From contig JAAFIM010000001.1 in assembly GCA_013297745.1 (NCBI GenBank), forward strand, positions 162,304 to 226,303: a DNA stretch of 64,000 nucleotides. The letters run 5' to 3'. Numbering within the stretch: the stretch's first letter is position 1; every line of letters begins with the position of its first letter. The notes beneath the pieces are model-generated. The model saw only the letters and a program-made list of their open reading frames with translations, was not told the origin of the DNA and did not search any database. The position numbers and the translations under genes are program-made. Below are positions 15,195 to 25,594 of this stretch, in pieces. The DNA comes from Chitinophagales bacterium. GTDB lineage: Bacteria > Bacteroidota > Bacteroidia > Chitinophagales > Saprospiraceae.

Positions 15195-16268
15195 ATGAGA
15201 AAATTATTACGTCCCCTTGTTTTATTGCTCGCTTTGGGCGCATTTACCAGCAGTTGTGTTAGCAATCGCAAATTTACTGAAGAGGTAAAAGCCAAAGAAA
15301 CCGCACAAGCAGGCGAAACTGAACAAGCCAAACAACGAATAGCAGCAGAAGAAGCCAAAGCTCAAGCTGATATACAAATTGCCTCGCTCAAAAAAGAAAT
15401 GGGCGAACTGCAAACCAAATACGATAAATTGTATGCAACTCACGAGGCTCAAATGATAAATTATGAGCGTTTGCAAAAAACAAACGACGACTTGCGCAAA
15501 ACTTATGAAAGCGTTTTGGCTATGAACGACCGCTTGATGAAAGAAAGCGAAGGGCGCAAAAAAGAACTTTCTGATGAAAATAGCCGCAAAGAGGAAGAAT
15601 TGCGCCGCAAAAGTTTAGAAATTTCCGAAAAAGAAGCCGAATTGCGCCGCGAACGCGAATCGCTCGAGCGTATGCGCCAAGAAATGCAGGGCAAAGATAA
15701 CAATCTTGCTACACTGGAAGCGATGAAAAAAGAGTTGGAAAAAGGTTTGGCCGAACGCGAGAAACGGGTGAAAGAATTGGAACAATCCATAGCCGACCGC
15801 GATGCCAAAGCCAAAGCACTTAAAGATAAATTGAACGAAGCACTTAAAGGTTTCCAAGCTTCAGACCTCACCGTAGAAGAGCGCAACGGGCGCGTTTATG
15901 TGTCTTTGAGCCAAAATTTGTTGTTCGCTTCTGGTAGCTCCAAATTGGATAGCAAAGGCGCATCCGCTTTAGTCAAATTGGCTGAAGTTTTGAACAAAAA
16001 TGCCGATATTTCGGTCTTGGTAGAAGGTCACACAGATTCTGACGGCGACGAAAAAACAAACTGGCGGTTGAGCGTTGACCGCTCGCTCTCTATAGCTGAC
16101 GAATTGATAAAAGATGGTTTGGCTCCCGAACGCATCACAGCAGCAGGGCGCGGCGAACACAGCCCCATTGCCCCCAATACAACCCCTGACGGCAAAGCCA
16201 AAAACCGCCGTACCGATATTATTTTGTCGCCCAAATTGGACGTAATTTATGATATGTTGAAAAAATAA
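15195..16268 (+). CDS. OmpA-family lipoprotein with long coiled coil
   Basis: The 357-residue protein has a lipobox (FTSSC, Cys near residue 21). A long charged coiled coil (about 25-215) follows, with repeated KEAELRRERESLERM-like heptads. Then comes an OmpA C-terminal domain (about 220-345): LLFASGSSKLDSKG, VLVEGHTDSDG, SIADELIKDGLAPERI, NRRTDIILSP. The Asp and Arg (GHTD, NRRTD) that bind diaminopimelate in peptidoglycan are present. It probably anchors the outer membrane to the cell wall, with the coiled coil as a spacer. It lies 40 bp after the related lipoprotein gene and ends in a terminator. Confidence 0.9.
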   Translation: MRKLLRPLVLLLALGAFTSSCVSNRKFTEEVKAKETAQAGETEQAKQRIAAEEAKAQADIQIASLKKEMGELQTKYDKLYATHEAQMINYERLQKTNDDLRKTYESVLAMNDRLMKESEGRKKELSDENSRKEEELRRKSLEISEKEAELRRERESLERMRQEMQGKDNNLATLEAMKKELEKGLAEREKRVKELEQSIADRDAKAKALKDKLNEALKGFQASDLTVEERNGRVYVSLSQNLLFASGSSKLDSKGASALVKLAEVLNKNADISVLVEGHTDSDGDEKTNWRLSVDRSLSIADELIKDGLAPERITAAGRGEHSPIAPNTTPDGKAKNRRTDIILSPKLDVIYDMLKK

Positions 16269-16285
16269 TATCTTTCCATAATACC

Positions 16286-16327
16286 AAAAAAGCCGAAGTT
16301 ATATGCGAATATAATTTTGGCTTTTTT
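16286..16327 (+). terminator. Terminator of the OmpA lipoprotein gene
   Basis: AAAAAAGCC pairs with GGCTTTTTT, with partly paired bases (GAAGTTATAT/ATATAATTTT) further in. It is followed by Ts and sits just after the stop codon. Confidence 0.82.
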
Positions 16328-16342
16328 TATAAAATTTTTCAA

Positions 16343-17044
16343 ATGAAAAAATACTTTTTTTCCCTTTTTATACTCGCAGCTTGCACAAACAGCGATATTG
16401 CCAAAAATAAAACCAACATTATTTTACCCAGCCCGCCTGAATTTGACCGCAGTTTTTTTCAAAATGGCAAATCCCAAAAGTCAGATAAAAATAATTTATT
16501 TTATCTTGCCCAGCAGCCAGAAACTTATCAAAATGATAGCCTTTGGTTGGCCGAATTGAATAAGAAATATGCTGAAAATGTACTTTTGAAAACTATTGAC
16601 AACAAAACTAAACACCAACTGACAAAAATAAGAATTACAGGCACTAGCGATTCTTTGTTATTGACCAAATTACAATTTGATATTAAAACTACCCAACTGT
16701 TGCTTTTTAGCCCCAAAGGCGAACTGATTGAATACAGCCGTTTGGATAAAAATTTATCATTTTTGCCCGCTCCAGATAGCAGCCGTCCAATAATCTGTGT
16801 GGAAACAAAAGAAGAAAATAATTCTTTTTTTCAATTTTATAAATATGATAATAATATGCTTATCAATATGTTAGATAATTTTTCTGCTAATTTGCCCGAC
16901 TTAGAAAATACGTTGGTCAATTGCCAAGACAGCAATCAAGATGGCTTGAACGACCTTATTTTTATTGATAAAAATAAGCAACAATTCACCTTTTTATACC
17001 AAAAAAGCAAAGATATGTTTATGTATGAAGCTATACTAAAATAA
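16343..17044 (+). CDS. Uncharacterised lipoprotein
   Basis: The 233-residue protein opens MKKYFFSLFILAAC, giving a lipobox LAAC at residue 14. The rest is soluble and rich in Asn, Lys and Asp, with DSNQDGLNDLIFIDKNK near residues 190-210. That stretch resembles the Asp-rich calcium loops of FG-GAP or thrombospondin type-3 repeats, as a single copy. I do not recognise the family. Its end overlaps the end of the convergent mutY by 9 bp. Confidence 0.65.
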   Translation: MKKYFFSLFILAACTNSDIAKNKTNIILPSPPEFDRSFFQNGKSQKSDKNNLFYLAQQPETYQNDSLWLAELNKKYAENVLLKTIDNKTKHQLTKIRITGTSDSLLLTKLQFDIKTTQLLLFSPKGELIEYSRLDKNLSFLPAPDSSRPIICVETKEENNSFFQFYKYDNNMLINMLDNFSANLPDLENTLVNCQDSNQDGLNDLIFIDKNKQQFTFLYQKSKDMFMYEAILK

Positions 17045-18109
17045 AGTCTGTGTTTTATTTTGCCAATAATCGCTCACAATTTTGGGAAAAGCATACTGTT
17101 GTTTTTGGGCTAAATCCACCCAAATGTATTGATTATCCATAATTTCTAGCTTTTTTTCTAAATTTATTTCTACAAAAACAGCTATAATTTTTTGATGTGT
17201 CAATTGCTGGCTTGTGGGTTGTGATATTTTTTTTATTTGTCCAAACTTAGTCACAAAAAACTGAAAATCAGTAATTTGCAACAATGTTTTTGTATCATAT
17301 AATTCTTGCATTTCTAATAGCGGAAAATCATAAAGTCCTTGCCAAATATCTTGGTCAGCACGTTTTTTCAATACTATTTTATCCTCAAAATGATAAATAA
17401 AATAATAAAAATACCGTTCTTTGCGCTGTATTTTTTTAGCTTTGATTGGTAAAATATGCTGTTTTTGCGAGGCAAAGGCCACACATTTTTCTTTGTGCAG
17501 GCAAGTTCCGCAAAGGGGATTTTTAGGCTTGCAATGTGTAGCTCCAAAATCCATAATCGCTTGATTATAAGCTGCTGGCGCGTTTTTATCCAACAAATTT
17601 TGGGCTAATTCGGCAAACTCTTTCTTATTTTTGGGTTCGTCTATAGCTTTTTCTATCCCAAAAAAGCGGGATAAAACCCGATAAACATTCCCATCCAACA
17701 CCGCATAAGGCAAATCAAACCCAAAAGAAGCTATAGCAGCAGCTGTATAATCGCCTACGCCTTTGAGCGCGCGAATTTCATCGTAAGAGCTGGGAAAAAC
17801 GCCTTTGTACGTGTCGGTTATGTATTTGGCGGTAAAATGTAGATTGCGGGCGCGTTGATAATAACCCAAACCCTGCCACAATTTGAAAACTTCATCTTCA
17901 GTAGCGTTCGCCAAATCTACTATAGTAGGAAAAGCCGCCTTAAAACGTTCGTAATAAGGCAGACCTTGTTCGGCGCGGGTTTGTTGCAACAAAATCTCCG
18001 ACAACCAGATAAAATATGGGTTCTTCTCCCCTTTCCAAGCCAAAGGACGATGCGCCGTAGCTGCCCATTCCAATAGCTTTTGGGTAAAAAATTGATAATT
18101 TTCTAACAT
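17036..18109 (-). CDS. mutY: A/G-specific adenine glycosylase MutY
   Basis: MutY removes adenine mispaired with 8-oxoguanine. The 357-residue protein has WLSEILLQQTRAEQG with the catalytic Glu at residue 38 and a helix-hairpin-helix (LKGVGDYTAAAIASFGF). It has the catalytic Asp in VLDGNVYRVLSR and an iron-sulphur motif C-x6-C-x2-C-x5-C (CKPKNPLCGTCLHKEKC). The C-terminal third is a NUDIX-like 8-oxoG recognition domain. It starts 17 bp after the stop of the SDR gene, in the same direction, so it is probably the second gene of a two-gene unit. Confidence 0.96.
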   Translation of the reverse strand: MLENYQFFTQKLLEWAATAHRPLAWKGEKNPYFIWLSEILLQQTRAEQGLPYYERFKAAFPTIVDLANATEDEVFKLWQGLGYYQRARNLHFTAKYITDTYKGVFPSSYDEIRALKGVGDYTAAAIASFGFDLPYAVLDGNVYRVLSRFFGIEKAIDEPKNKKEFAELAQNLLDKNAPAAYNQAIMDFGATHCKPKNPLCGTCLHKEKCVAFASQKQHILPIKAKKIQRKERYFYYFIYHFEDKIVLKKRADQDIWQGLYDFPLLEMQELYDTKTLLQITDFQFFVTKFGQIKKISQPTSQQLTHQKIIAVFVEINLEKKLEIMDNQYIWVDLAQKQQYAFPKIVSDYWQNKTQTLF

Positions 18110-18125
18110 AAATTAGGGTAAAAAA

Positions 18126-18836
18126 CTACATTTTGACTGAAGACATACCTCCGTCTATGTGCAAAATCTGTCCTGTAGTCCAACTGCTTTGTTCTGATAA
18201 CAAAAATACTGCCGCTGATGCCAATTCTGAAGCTGTGCCTACTCTATTGAGTGGATGGCGTTTGTTGCTGGCTTCGCGTTTTTCGGGAGTTGATAACAAA
18301 TTGGCTGCCAAAGGCGTATCTGTGAGCGAGGGCGCGATAGCATTTACTCTAATTTTGGATAAAGCCCATTCCGCCGCCAATGTTCTGGTCAAACCTTCCA
18401 CCGCGCCTTTGGCTGCTGATATGGACGCGTGAAAACCAAACCCTGTTTGTACGGCTACTGTGCTGAATAATACCACACTTGCGCCCTGTGCATTTTTGAG
18501 CGCGCGCATAGCTGTTTGCAAAATACGAGCTGCAGACAAAAAGTTGATTTTATAATCTTGCAAAAAGTCGGCTTCTGTAAAACGGTTAAAAGGTTTCAAA
18601 TTGATACTGCCCGCACAATACACAATCCCGTGCAAAGTAGCAGGCAACTGACTTTCTGCAAGTTGAAAATCTGCGCTTAAATCTAATTGTAGATGTTGTG
18701 CTTCATTTTCGGGCAACGGACGGCGCGCTATAGTATAAACGTTTGCGCCTTGTGCTGTCAATTGATTATAAATTTCTGCGCCTATACCAGCGGTTGCGCC
18801 CACGATAAGGATATTTTTGTTAGCAAAATTAGCCAT
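18126..18836 (-). CDS. Short-chain dehydrogenase-like protein lacking the catalytic Tyr
   Basis: The 236-residue protein has a Rossmann fold with GATAGIG (residues 13-19) for NAD(P) binding, YCAGSINL (the NAG-like motif), the catalytic-type Ser in LFSTVAV (S125), and a C-terminal HIDGGMS. At the active site, where classical SDRs have Tyr-x-x-x-Lys, the sequence is HASISAAKGAVEGL. Lys143 is present but the Tyr position is Ile139. It may not be a classical oxidoreductase, or it may use a different acid-base residue. It precedes mutY by 17 bp. Confidence 0.85.
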   Translation of the reverse strand: MANFANKNILIVGATAGIGAEIYNQLTAQGANVYTIARRPLPENEAQHLQLDLSADFQLAESQLPATLHGIVYCAGSINLKPFNRFTEADFLQDYKINFLSAARILQTAMRALKNAQGASVVLFSTVAVQTGFGFHASISAAKGAVEGLTRTLAAEWALSKIRVNAIAPSLTDTPLAANLLSTPEKREASNKRHPLNRVGTASELASAAVFLLSEQSSWTTGQILHIDGGMSSVKM

Positions 18837-18897
18837 TTTTTCTAATTATTGAAAGTGATATAATGCCCTTTATAACCTCCAACCTTTTATTTTGTTT

Positions 18898-20316
18898 ATG
18901 AAATACTTATTTATTTTTTTTTGCCTGACTATTTTCAATCATTTATACGCCCAAATATTCAGTTTTTCCGAACCCGTAGATGTTAGTAAAGATTTACAGC
19001 ACAAAATAATAGGAAAATTTGACAATCATTTGCTTGTATATTCACAACAACGCAGTAAAAATGTTATTCATACGTTTAGCAACGACTCTCTAAAATGGGT
19101 AAAAACAACAGAACTTGATTTTCTTAAAAATAATATCAACCCTTTAATGATTGTCAATAAAAAAAATAATTGGTTGTTATTGACTTATTTTATAGAAAAA
19201 GGCAAAACCATAGTAGAAGGCTATGAGTTTGATGAAAACTGTAATTTATCTACACAAAAAACTATAGCTATTTTTGATAATCGCTACAATTTGCTACCCG
19301 AACAACTACAAGTATCAGATAATAAGCAAAATTTGTTAATTTATCAAATCAAAAGTGAAAATGAAATAGAAATTATAAACTGCAATCTCAATAATTTAGA
19401 TAAAATTTATCAAAAAACTTTTTATTGGAAAAGCATAAACTTATATGAAGAATTGTGCGGGCTAAAAATTGACAATCAATCAAATAGTTATTTTATTTTT
19501 GAGCAAAATAAACAAAAAAGAAAATTGGCTAAACATAGGCTTGTTTTGTATCAAATTGACAGTTTGGCTTCAGAAAAAGCTATAGTTTTGGCTATACCCA
19601 ACACAAGTTTGCAACAACTTAAACTGTGTGTAGACGAAAAAAACAAACAATTGCTTGCTGCTGGTTTTATAGCAAATGATGTGGGTACAAATGCTTTTTT
19701 TTATGCTCGTTTTGTTCCCAATAACAGCCCTTTTTATAACATAGTAAATATGGACGAAACTTTTATCCGAAGTTTTACAGGTTTGGAAAAGAAAAAAGTA
19801 AAACGTGTCTATAATCTTGTGGTCAAGGAGTTAATTCCCCGCCAAGATGGAGGTTTGATTATGATAAGCGAAGAAATAGCTATCAAAAACTACGAAATGA
19901 TACTCAATGGCACACCAGCCACAGCCAACACGCAAGTATTGAGCAGCCAAGCAGATTATTTTTATGGCAATTTGTTAGTTAATGCTTTTTATCCTACTGG
20001 CGATATACATTGGAAACAAATTTTTTATAAAAACCAAGATTCAGAAAACGACAAAGGGCGTTATTCTTCTTTTTTTATGCTCAAAACTCCAGCTAGTATT
20101 CGCTTTTTATGCAACAGCGAAATTGCCTTAAATCCACCTATTTATGAATTTCAAATCAATGCACTCGGCGAACCCAAAAAGCAGCTTTTGACCAATGATT
20201 TTGAACGCGATTGTCAGATAGAATTTACTGAAGGCTTACAAACTACTTCTAATGAAGGCTTTAGTTTCTTTATTCGTGCCAATAAATTGCGTTTAGTACG
20301 CATACTTTATCCTTAA
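18898..20316 (+). CDS. Secreted protein of unknown function
   Basis: ATG 18898 gives 472 residues with a signal peptide (MKYLFIFFCLTIFNHLYAQ); a TTG two codons upstream is not needed. The mature part alternates short beta strands and loops, rich in Asn, Lys and Tyr, without a domain I recognise. No lipobox, sorting domain or membrane anchor is seen, so it is probably periplasmic. It is divergent from the SDR gene and 39 bp before the membrane-protein gene at 20356. Confidence 0.65.
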   Translation: MKYLFIFFCLTIFNHLYAQIFSFSEPVDVSKDLQHKIIGKFDNHLLVYSQQRSKNVIHTFSNDSLKWVKTTELDFLKNNINPLMIVNKKNNWLLLTYFIEKGKTIVEGYEFDENCNLSTQKTIAIFDNRYNLLPEQLQVSDNKQNLLIYQIKSENEIEIINCNLNNLDKIYQKTFYWKSINLYEELCGLKIDNQSNSYFIFEQNKQKRKLAKHRLVLYQIDSLASEKAIVLAIPNTSLQQLKLCVDEKNKQLLAAGFIANDVGTNAFFYARFVPNNSPFYNIVNMDETFIRSFTGLEKKKVKRVYNLVVKELIPRQDGGLIMISEEIAIKNYEMILNGTPATANTQVLSSQADYFYGNLLVNAFYPTGDIHWKQIFYKNQDSENDKGRYSSFFMLKTPASIRFLCNSEIALNPPIYEFQINALGEPKKQLLTNDFERDCQIEFTEGLQTTSNEGFSFFIRANKLRLVRILYP

Positions 20317-20355
20317 TCTTTTTTTATTTTACCTTTTATTTTTAACTTTAATACT

Positions 20356-21348
20356 GTGTTACAACTATTTAGAAATATAGATTTTAGTGTCGCTATTATT
20401 GCCTTTTTATATTTTTGGCTATTTTTTATAGCTAATTTTATCTGTCCCCAACCTGATTTGGCCAGTTTTCAAAATGGAGCAAGCACTATTACCAGCCAAA
20501 TTTATCACTTTGCAGCGTCAGCTAAATTTTTGCTGTATTTTATCCCTATTTTATCTATACTTTGGCAAAGTTTTTTAATTAATGCCTTAGTTAATGAGTT
20601 TAAATTAAGCAAAAAAGCTACTTTTATCACCGTTCCTGCGGCTTATTTGATTTTATTTTCTTTTAGCAACAATGATTTTCTAAATTCATTTTTATTATCC
20701 AACAACTTTCTTTGTTTAAGTTTGTGGTTTCTGTTCCGTTCTGCCGACAAAAAAGCGGGTTTGGCTGAAATATTCAATAGTAGCTTTTTATTGGGCGTAG
20801 CTTCTTGTTTTGCTTGGGCTAATTTTGCCTATTTCCCTTTATATTGCTTGGCTTTACTGATGTTTAGAGGGTTTGACTGGCGAGATTTTTTGATTTTAGT
20901 TGCTGGTTTTTTAAGCCCTTTTTTGTTATTGTTCACTTATTTTTATATCAACGACAAAGGAGCGGCTTGGTTTAGTCAAGATGTAGGCCAACATTGGGCT
21001 GTAGCTACTGTTTCTTTTGATATAAATGTTATTAGCTGGATTGCTCTTGGTTTTTGGATAATTTTAGTGCTTTATACATTTATTAATTTTAACGGTTTGC
21101 AACAAAAAACAACCCTAAAAGAGCAAAAATATATACAAATTACGGTGTTGATGTTGTTGTTTGGGAGTTTATCTTTTTTTATGCAGCAAAGTTTTCAACT
21201 GTATAGTTTTAATATCTATTTTATCCCTTTGACGATTTTATTAAGCCTCAACTTGCAGTCTATCAAAAGCAATAACGCAGTCGAAATTTTACATTTGATT
21301 TTGGTCATTTTAGTAATAGCCGCTCAATATCAAAGTTTGATATTTTAA
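20356..21348 (+). CDS. Polytopic membrane protein, DUF6427-like
   Basis: No ATG is available at the beginning; GTG 20356 is the best start (VLQLFRNIDFSVAIIAFLYFW). The 330-residue product is almost entirely hydrophobic, with about 9-11 membrane helices and short loops. The opening pattern (a short amphipathic stretch with Phe-Arg, then a first helix) recalls DUF6427 proteins of Bacteroidota, a family without known function; this is from memory of the pattern only. It follows the secreted protein gene closely and ends in a terminator. Confidence 0.7.
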   Translation: MLQLFRNIDFSVAIIAFLYFWLFFIANFICPQPDLASFQNGASTITSQIYHFAASAKFLLYFIPILSILWQSFLINALVNEFKLSKKATFITVPAAYLILFSFSNNDFLNSFLLSNNFLCLSLWFLFRSADKKAGLAEIFNSSFLLGVASCFAWANFAYFPLYCLALLMFRGFDWRDFLILVAGFLSPFLLLFTYFYINDKGAAWFSQDVGQHWAVATVSFDINVISWIALGFWIILVLYTFINFNGLQQKTTLKEQKYIQITVLMLLFGSLSFFMQQSFQLYSFNIYFIPLTILLSLNLQSIKSNNAVEILHLILVILVIAAQYQSLIF

Positions 21349-21478
21349 TATATTTAGCGGACTTATTATTTTGCTTATTTGTCTTTATTGTTTTTATAAC
21401 GTTATTGACATATCATAAAAAAAGGTTTCTACTTTATCCAACACAGTTGCTTATATATATTTCTCACCTTTCCACAAT

Positions 21479-21513
21479 AAAAAAGGTCTAACGTAATGTT
21501 AGACCTTTTTTTT
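21479..21513 (+). terminator. Strong Rho-independent terminator
   Basis: A perfect 12-bp stem (AAAAGGTCTAAC/GTTAGACCTTTT) has a 5-base loop and is followed by Ts. It lies 131 bp after the membrane-protein stop codon. Confidence 0.85.
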
Positions 21514-21577
21514 ATGGTTTTTAAAATGGGTTGTTATTTTTACGGTTTGTTGTGCGTTTTTTACGGTTTATTGTGCA

Positions 21578-21606
21578 GTAGAGACGTTGCAATGCAACGT
21601 CTCTAC
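21578..21606. repeat. 29-bp palindrome
   Basis: GTAGAGACGTTGCA is followed by one base and its exact complement TGCAACGTCTCTAC. The same AGAGACGTTGCA palindrome is a known interspersed repeat in other bacteria, including cyanobacteria. It directly abuts the 21-bp tandem array. Confidence 0.8.
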
Positions 21607-21607
21607 A

Positions 21608-21817
21608 ATACGCCGCAACATTTTCACAATACGCCGCAACATTTTCACAATACGCCGCAACATTTTCACGATACGCCACAATATTTTCACGATACGTCGC
21701 AACATTTTCACAATACGCCGCAATATTTTCACGATACGTTGCAACATTTTCACAATACGCCGCAACATTTTTACAATACGTTGCAACATTTTCACAATAC
21801 GCTACAACATTTTCACA
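21608..21817. repeat. Tandem array, ten 21-bp units
   Basis: Ten units of the form ATACGCCGCAACATTTTCACA follow without gaps, with variation mainly at positions 6-8, 12 and 21; a degenerate eleventh follows. As 21 is a multiple of three, several frames stay open across it and give false repeat proteins. It lies in the 505-bp gap between the DUF6427-like gene and the 3' end of icmF. No spacers separate the units, so it is not a CRISPR array. Confidence 0.9.
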
Positions 21818-21853
21818 ATACATTAAAACCAAATAACAATAATTTTTTTATGC

Positions 21854-24800
21854 TTACATATTTCTTCTGTATTGTCCGCCGACTTGGTAAAGCGCGTTGG
21901 TAATCTGCCCCAAAGAACAACATTTTACCGCTTCCATTAACTCATCAAACAGGTTTTTATTCTCAATAGCGGCTTTTTGTAGCTGGGCTAAGGCTTGAGT
22001 TATTTTGTTTTGATTAGCATCTTTTAGCTGGTTAAGGGTGATTATTTGCGCCTCTTTTTCTGCTTCTGTAGCGCGGATAACTTCTTTTGGCAATATGGTG
22101 GGCGAACCGTCTTTTGACAAGAACGTATTTACCCCTATTATTTTATACTCGCCTGTATGCTTGAGGGTTTCGTAGTACAAACTTTCTTCTTGTATTTTGC
22201 CGCGTTGATACATAGTTTCCATTGCGCCCAAAACTCCGCCGCGTTCTGTTATTCTATCAAATTCCAACAAAACTGCCTCTTCCACCAAGTCGGTTAATTC
22301 TTCTATGATAAAAGAACCTTGCACTGGGTTTTCATTTTTGGCCAATCCCAACTCGTGGTTGATAATCAACTGGATAGCCATAGCACGGCGCACGCTTTCT
22401 TCTGTGGGGGTGGTTATGGCTTCGTCGTATGCGTTGGTATGTAATGAATTGCAGTTGTCGTAAATAGCGTACAAGGCTTGCAAAGTGGTTCTGATGTCGT
22501 TAAAATTTATCTCTTGCGCGTGCAAAGAACGCCCTGAAGTCTGAATATGATATTTCAACTTTTGGCTTCTGTCGTTGGCTTTGTATTTTTCGCGCATAGC
22601 CTTAGCCCATATACGGCGCGCTACGCGACCTATTACCGAGTATTCGGGGTCTATACCGTTGGAGAAAAAGAAAGAGAAGTTGGGGGCAAAATCATCTATA
22701 TTCATTCCCCTTGCCAGATAGTATTCTACAAACGTAAATCCATTAGACAGCGTAAAAGCCAACTGCGAGATAGGATTTGCGCCCGCTTCGGAGATATGAT
22801 AACCAGAAATGGACACAGAATAGAAGTTTTGCACATCGTAATCTATAAAATACTGCTGCACATCGCCCATCAACCTAAGCGCAAACTCGGTGCTGAATAT
22901 ACAAGTGTTTTGGGCTTGGTCTTCTTTTAGAATATCGGCTTGCACTGTACCGCGCGCGCTGCTTAATGCTTTTCTTTTTAGCGTATCATACACATCAGAC
23001 GGCAAAATTTCGTCGCCCGACAAGCCCAATAACGCCAATCCTAAACCATTATTACCTTTGGGCAATTCGCCTTGATACACAGGGCGGGGCAATCCTTGAG
23101 CGTCGTATTTTTCTTTCAAACGCGCTTCTATCAAATGCTCCAAGTTGTGGGCTTTAATATACTGTTCGCACTGTTGGTCTATAGCCGCGTTCATAAAAAA
23201 CGCCAACAACACAGCAGCAGGGCCATTGATGGTCATTGATACTGAAGTTTTGGGACTGCATAAATCAAAGCCCGAGTATAATTTTTTGGCATCGTCCAAA
23301 CAACACACAGACACGCCCGAATTTCCAATTTTGCCGTAAATATCTGGCCTGTAGTCTGGGTCTTCTCCATACAACGTTACACTATCAAACGCAGTTGATA
23401 ACCGCGCTGCTGGCATATCCAACGACACATAATGAAAACGTCTATTGGTTCGCTCTGGGTTGCCTTCGCCTGCAAACATACGAGTTGGGTCTTCTCCTGT
23501 GCGCTTAAATGGAAACACGCCCGCCGTATAAGGAAACTCTCCAGGGAAGTTTTCTTGTGCCGACCAGCGTATAATACTGCCCCAATCTTTGAATTTTGGA
23601 ACGGCTATTTTGGGGATTTTGGTATGCGACAGCGATTCTGTGTAAGTTTTTACCCGTATATCTTTGCCCCGCACTTGATATACAAACTCTTCATTTTTAT
23701 AATTTTGAATTTTGTTTGCCCAACCGTCAATGATGCGGCGATTTTCGCCCGATAAGTCGGCTATTCTTTCGTTGTAGAAACTTTCCAACTCTGCGCCTAT
23801 GCCATTATAACGGTTTTCTTCCCCACCTGAATAAGCGCGGCGTTGAAAAAATTGATTGGCTGCGCCTTTTAGCTGTTGGCAGTCGGTTGCTATAAAAGCC
23901 TGTTCTTCTACTTGTTGGTTATACCTGCGTATGCTCTCGGTTATTTCGGACAAATAGCGCACTTTGGCTGGTGGTATGATATAAATCTTCTCACTTAATT
24001 CCCCCGTGCTTTGATAAACACTTTCCGACTTTTGAAAATTGGCTACTTCGGTGCGGCTTGCTATAGTATTGATAACTGTTCTATACAAATTATTCATACC
24101 TACATCGTTGAACTGCGAAGCCATAGTACCAAAGACGGGCATTTTTTCCAACGGCTCGTCCCAAAGGTTGTGGTTGCGTTGGTATTGTTTGCGGACATCG
24201 CGCAAAGCATCTAAAGCCCCTCTTTTATCAAACTTATTCAATGCAATTACATCGGCAAAGTCCAACATATCTATTTTTTCCAATTGAGTAGCTGCGCCGT
24301 ATTCTGGTGTCATCACGTACAACGACACATCACAAAAGTCTGTTATGGAAGTATCGGACTGCCCTATGCCTGAAGTTTCTAATATAATCAGATTATACCC
24401 AGCCGCTTTCAATATAGTTACGGCATCGCCAATATGTTTGGAAATAGCCAAATTGCTTTGTCGCGTTGCCAAAGAGCGCATATAAACCCGCTCGTTATTT
24501 ATAGCGTTCATTCTTATCCTATCGCCCAACAACGCGCCGCCTGTTTTGCGCTTGCTGGGGTCTACAGAGATAATGGCTACAGTTAGCGCGTCAAAGTCTA
24601 TCAAAAACCGTCTTACCAACTCATCTACTAAGCTGGACTTGCCTGCTCCCCCCGTTCCTGTAATCCCCAACACGGGCGTTTTTTGGTTTTTAATCTCGTT
24701 TTCCAACGTTTTCAACCAACTGCTGGCTTCTTCTGCATAGTTTTCGGCTGCTGATACCAACCGCGCTATAGCATATTTATCCCCCTTTTTAAAATTTTGC

Positions 24801-25261
24801 AACTCGCTGCTTATCCCTTCCCCTGCTGGCGTATCGCACTTGCGCAACACATCGTTTATCATACCTTGCAAGCCCAATGCGCGCCCGTCGTCTGGCGAAT
24901 AGATACGCGTGATGCCATAAGCCTGCAATTCGGCTATTTCTTCGGGCAATATCGTACCACCTCCGCCGCCAAATATCTTAATATGTCCAGCCCCGCGCTC
25001 GTTTAGCAAATCGTACATATATTTAAAATACTCGTTATGCCCACCTTGATAAGACGTGATGGCTATACCTTGAGCATCTTCTTGAATTGCTGTTTCTACT
25101 ATTTCGGCTGCGCTGCGGTTGTGTCCCAAATGTATAATTTCTGCACCCGAACGCTGCATTATCCGCCGCATTATGTTAATCGCTGCATCGTGTCCGTCAA
25201 ACAACGAAGCCGCCGTAACAATCCTTACTTTGTTTTTAGGACTGTAGATTTCAGTTTCCAT
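21854..25261 (-). CDS. icmF: Fused isobutyryl-CoA mutase IcmF
   Basis: This B12 enzyme interconverts isobutyryl-CoA and n-butyryl-CoA and carries its own G-protein chaperone. The 1135-residue protein has a B12-binding domain (residues about 12-140, [12 protein letters not shown] with the cobalt-ligating His, then [11 protein letters not shown]). A MeaB-like GTPase follows (about 165-420; [14 protein letters not shown]-loop; LNKFDKRG base motif). The mutase catalytic domain is at about 530-1125. [22 protein letters not shown] has Phe where methylmalonyl-CoA mutases have Tyr, favouring IcmF. It is a single gene; the 3' end faces a tandem repeat. Confidence 0.94.
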   Translation of the reverse strand: METEIYSPKNKVRIVTAASLFDGHDAAINIMRRIMQRSGAEIIHLGHNRSAAEIVETAIQEDAQGIAITSYQGGHNEYFKYMYDLLNERGAGHIKIFGGGGGTILPEEIAELQAYGITRIYSPDDGRALGLQGMINDVLRKCDTPAGEGISSELQNFKKGDKYAIARLVSAAENYAEEASSWLKTLENEIKNQKTPVLGITGTGGAGKSSLVDELVRRFLIDFDALTVAIISVDPSKRKTGGALLGDRIRMNAINNERVYMRSLATRQSNLAISKHIGDAVTILKAAGYNLIILETSGIGQSDTSITDFCDVSLYVMTPEYGAATQLEKIDMLDFADVIALNKFDKRGALDALRDVRKQYQRNHNLWDEPLEKMPVFGTMASQFNDVGMNNLYRTVINTIASRTEVANFQKSESVYQSTGELSEKIYIIPPAKVRYLSEITESIRRYNQQVEEQAFIATDCQQLKGAANQFFQRRAYSGGEENRYNGIGAELESFYNERIADLSGENRRIIDGWANKIQNYKNEEFVYQVRGKDIRVKTYTESLSHTKIPKIAVPKFKDWGSIIRWSAQENFPGEFPYTAGVFPFKRTGEDPTRMFAGEGNPERTNRRFHYVSLDMPAARLSTAFDSVTLYGEDPDYRPDIYGKIGNSGVSVCCLDDAKKLYSGFDLCSPKTSVSMTINGPAAVLLAFFMNAAIDQQCEQYIKAHNLEHLIEARLKEKYDAQGLPRPVYQGELPKGNNGLGLALLGLSGDEILPSDVYDTLKRKALSSARGTVQADILKEDQAQNTCIFSTEFALRLMGDVQQYFIDYDVQNFYSVSISGYHISEAGANPISQLAFTLSNGFTFVEYYLARGMNIDDFAPNFSFFFSNGIDPEYSVIGRVARRIWAKAMREKYKANDRSQKLKYHIQTSGRSLHAQEINFNDIRTTLQALYAIYDNCNSLHTNAYDEAITTPTEESVRRAMAIQLIINHELGLAKNENPVQGSFIIEELTDLVEEAVLLEFDRITERGGVLGAMETMYQRGKIQEESLYYETLKHTGEYKIIGVNTFLSKDGSPTILPKEVIRATEAEKEAQIITLNQLKDANQNKITQALAQLQKAAIENKNLFDELMEAVKCCSLGQITNALYQVGGQYRRNM

Positions 25262-25311
25262 ATTTTTATTGATTGATTTTTTATAATTGTTTTATTGTTT
25301 ATAAACCGCCC

Positions 25312-25530
25312 CGTTTTTTTTATTTAACGCGTTATTATTTTTTATATAAACCTTGAAGGTTTTAGAAACCTTCAAGGTTTCCCCTACCTACTCCCCTCAT
25401 TTTTTATTTAACGCGTTATTATTTTTTATATATACGTTGCCGTTTTTTATATAAACCTTGAAGGTTTTTAAAACCTTCAAGGTTTCCCCTACCTACTCCC
25501 CCCATTTTTTATTCAACGCGTTGTTATTTT
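25312..25530. repeat. Direct repeats with CCTTGAAGG hairpins
   Basis: Two and a part units of about 85-106 bp repeat the order TTTAACGCGTTATTATTTTTTATATA, perfect hairpin AAACCTTGAAGGTTT/AAACCTTCAAGGTTT, then CCCCTACCTACTCCCC. The second unit holds an extra 20 bp (TACGTTGCCGTTTTTTATATA). It lies in the 333-bp gap upstream of icmF. The hairpin type is common between genes in Bacteroidota. Confidence 0.85.
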
Positions 25531-25594
25531 GTCAAACAAACCTATACATCTGCACTCATTAACAATTAATCATTAACAATTAACCATTAAAAAC

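Noticed and set aside
21608-21817. Possible CRISPR array
   Set aside because: Units are contiguous with no spacers and no cas genes are present; the same holds for the 41-bp array at 46349-46543.
21496-21903. Open frames in both directions encoding HFHNTPQ or ENVAAYC repeats
   Set aside because: They arise from the 21-bp array, whose length is a multiple of three; several overlapping frames exist and one runs into the icmF coding end.
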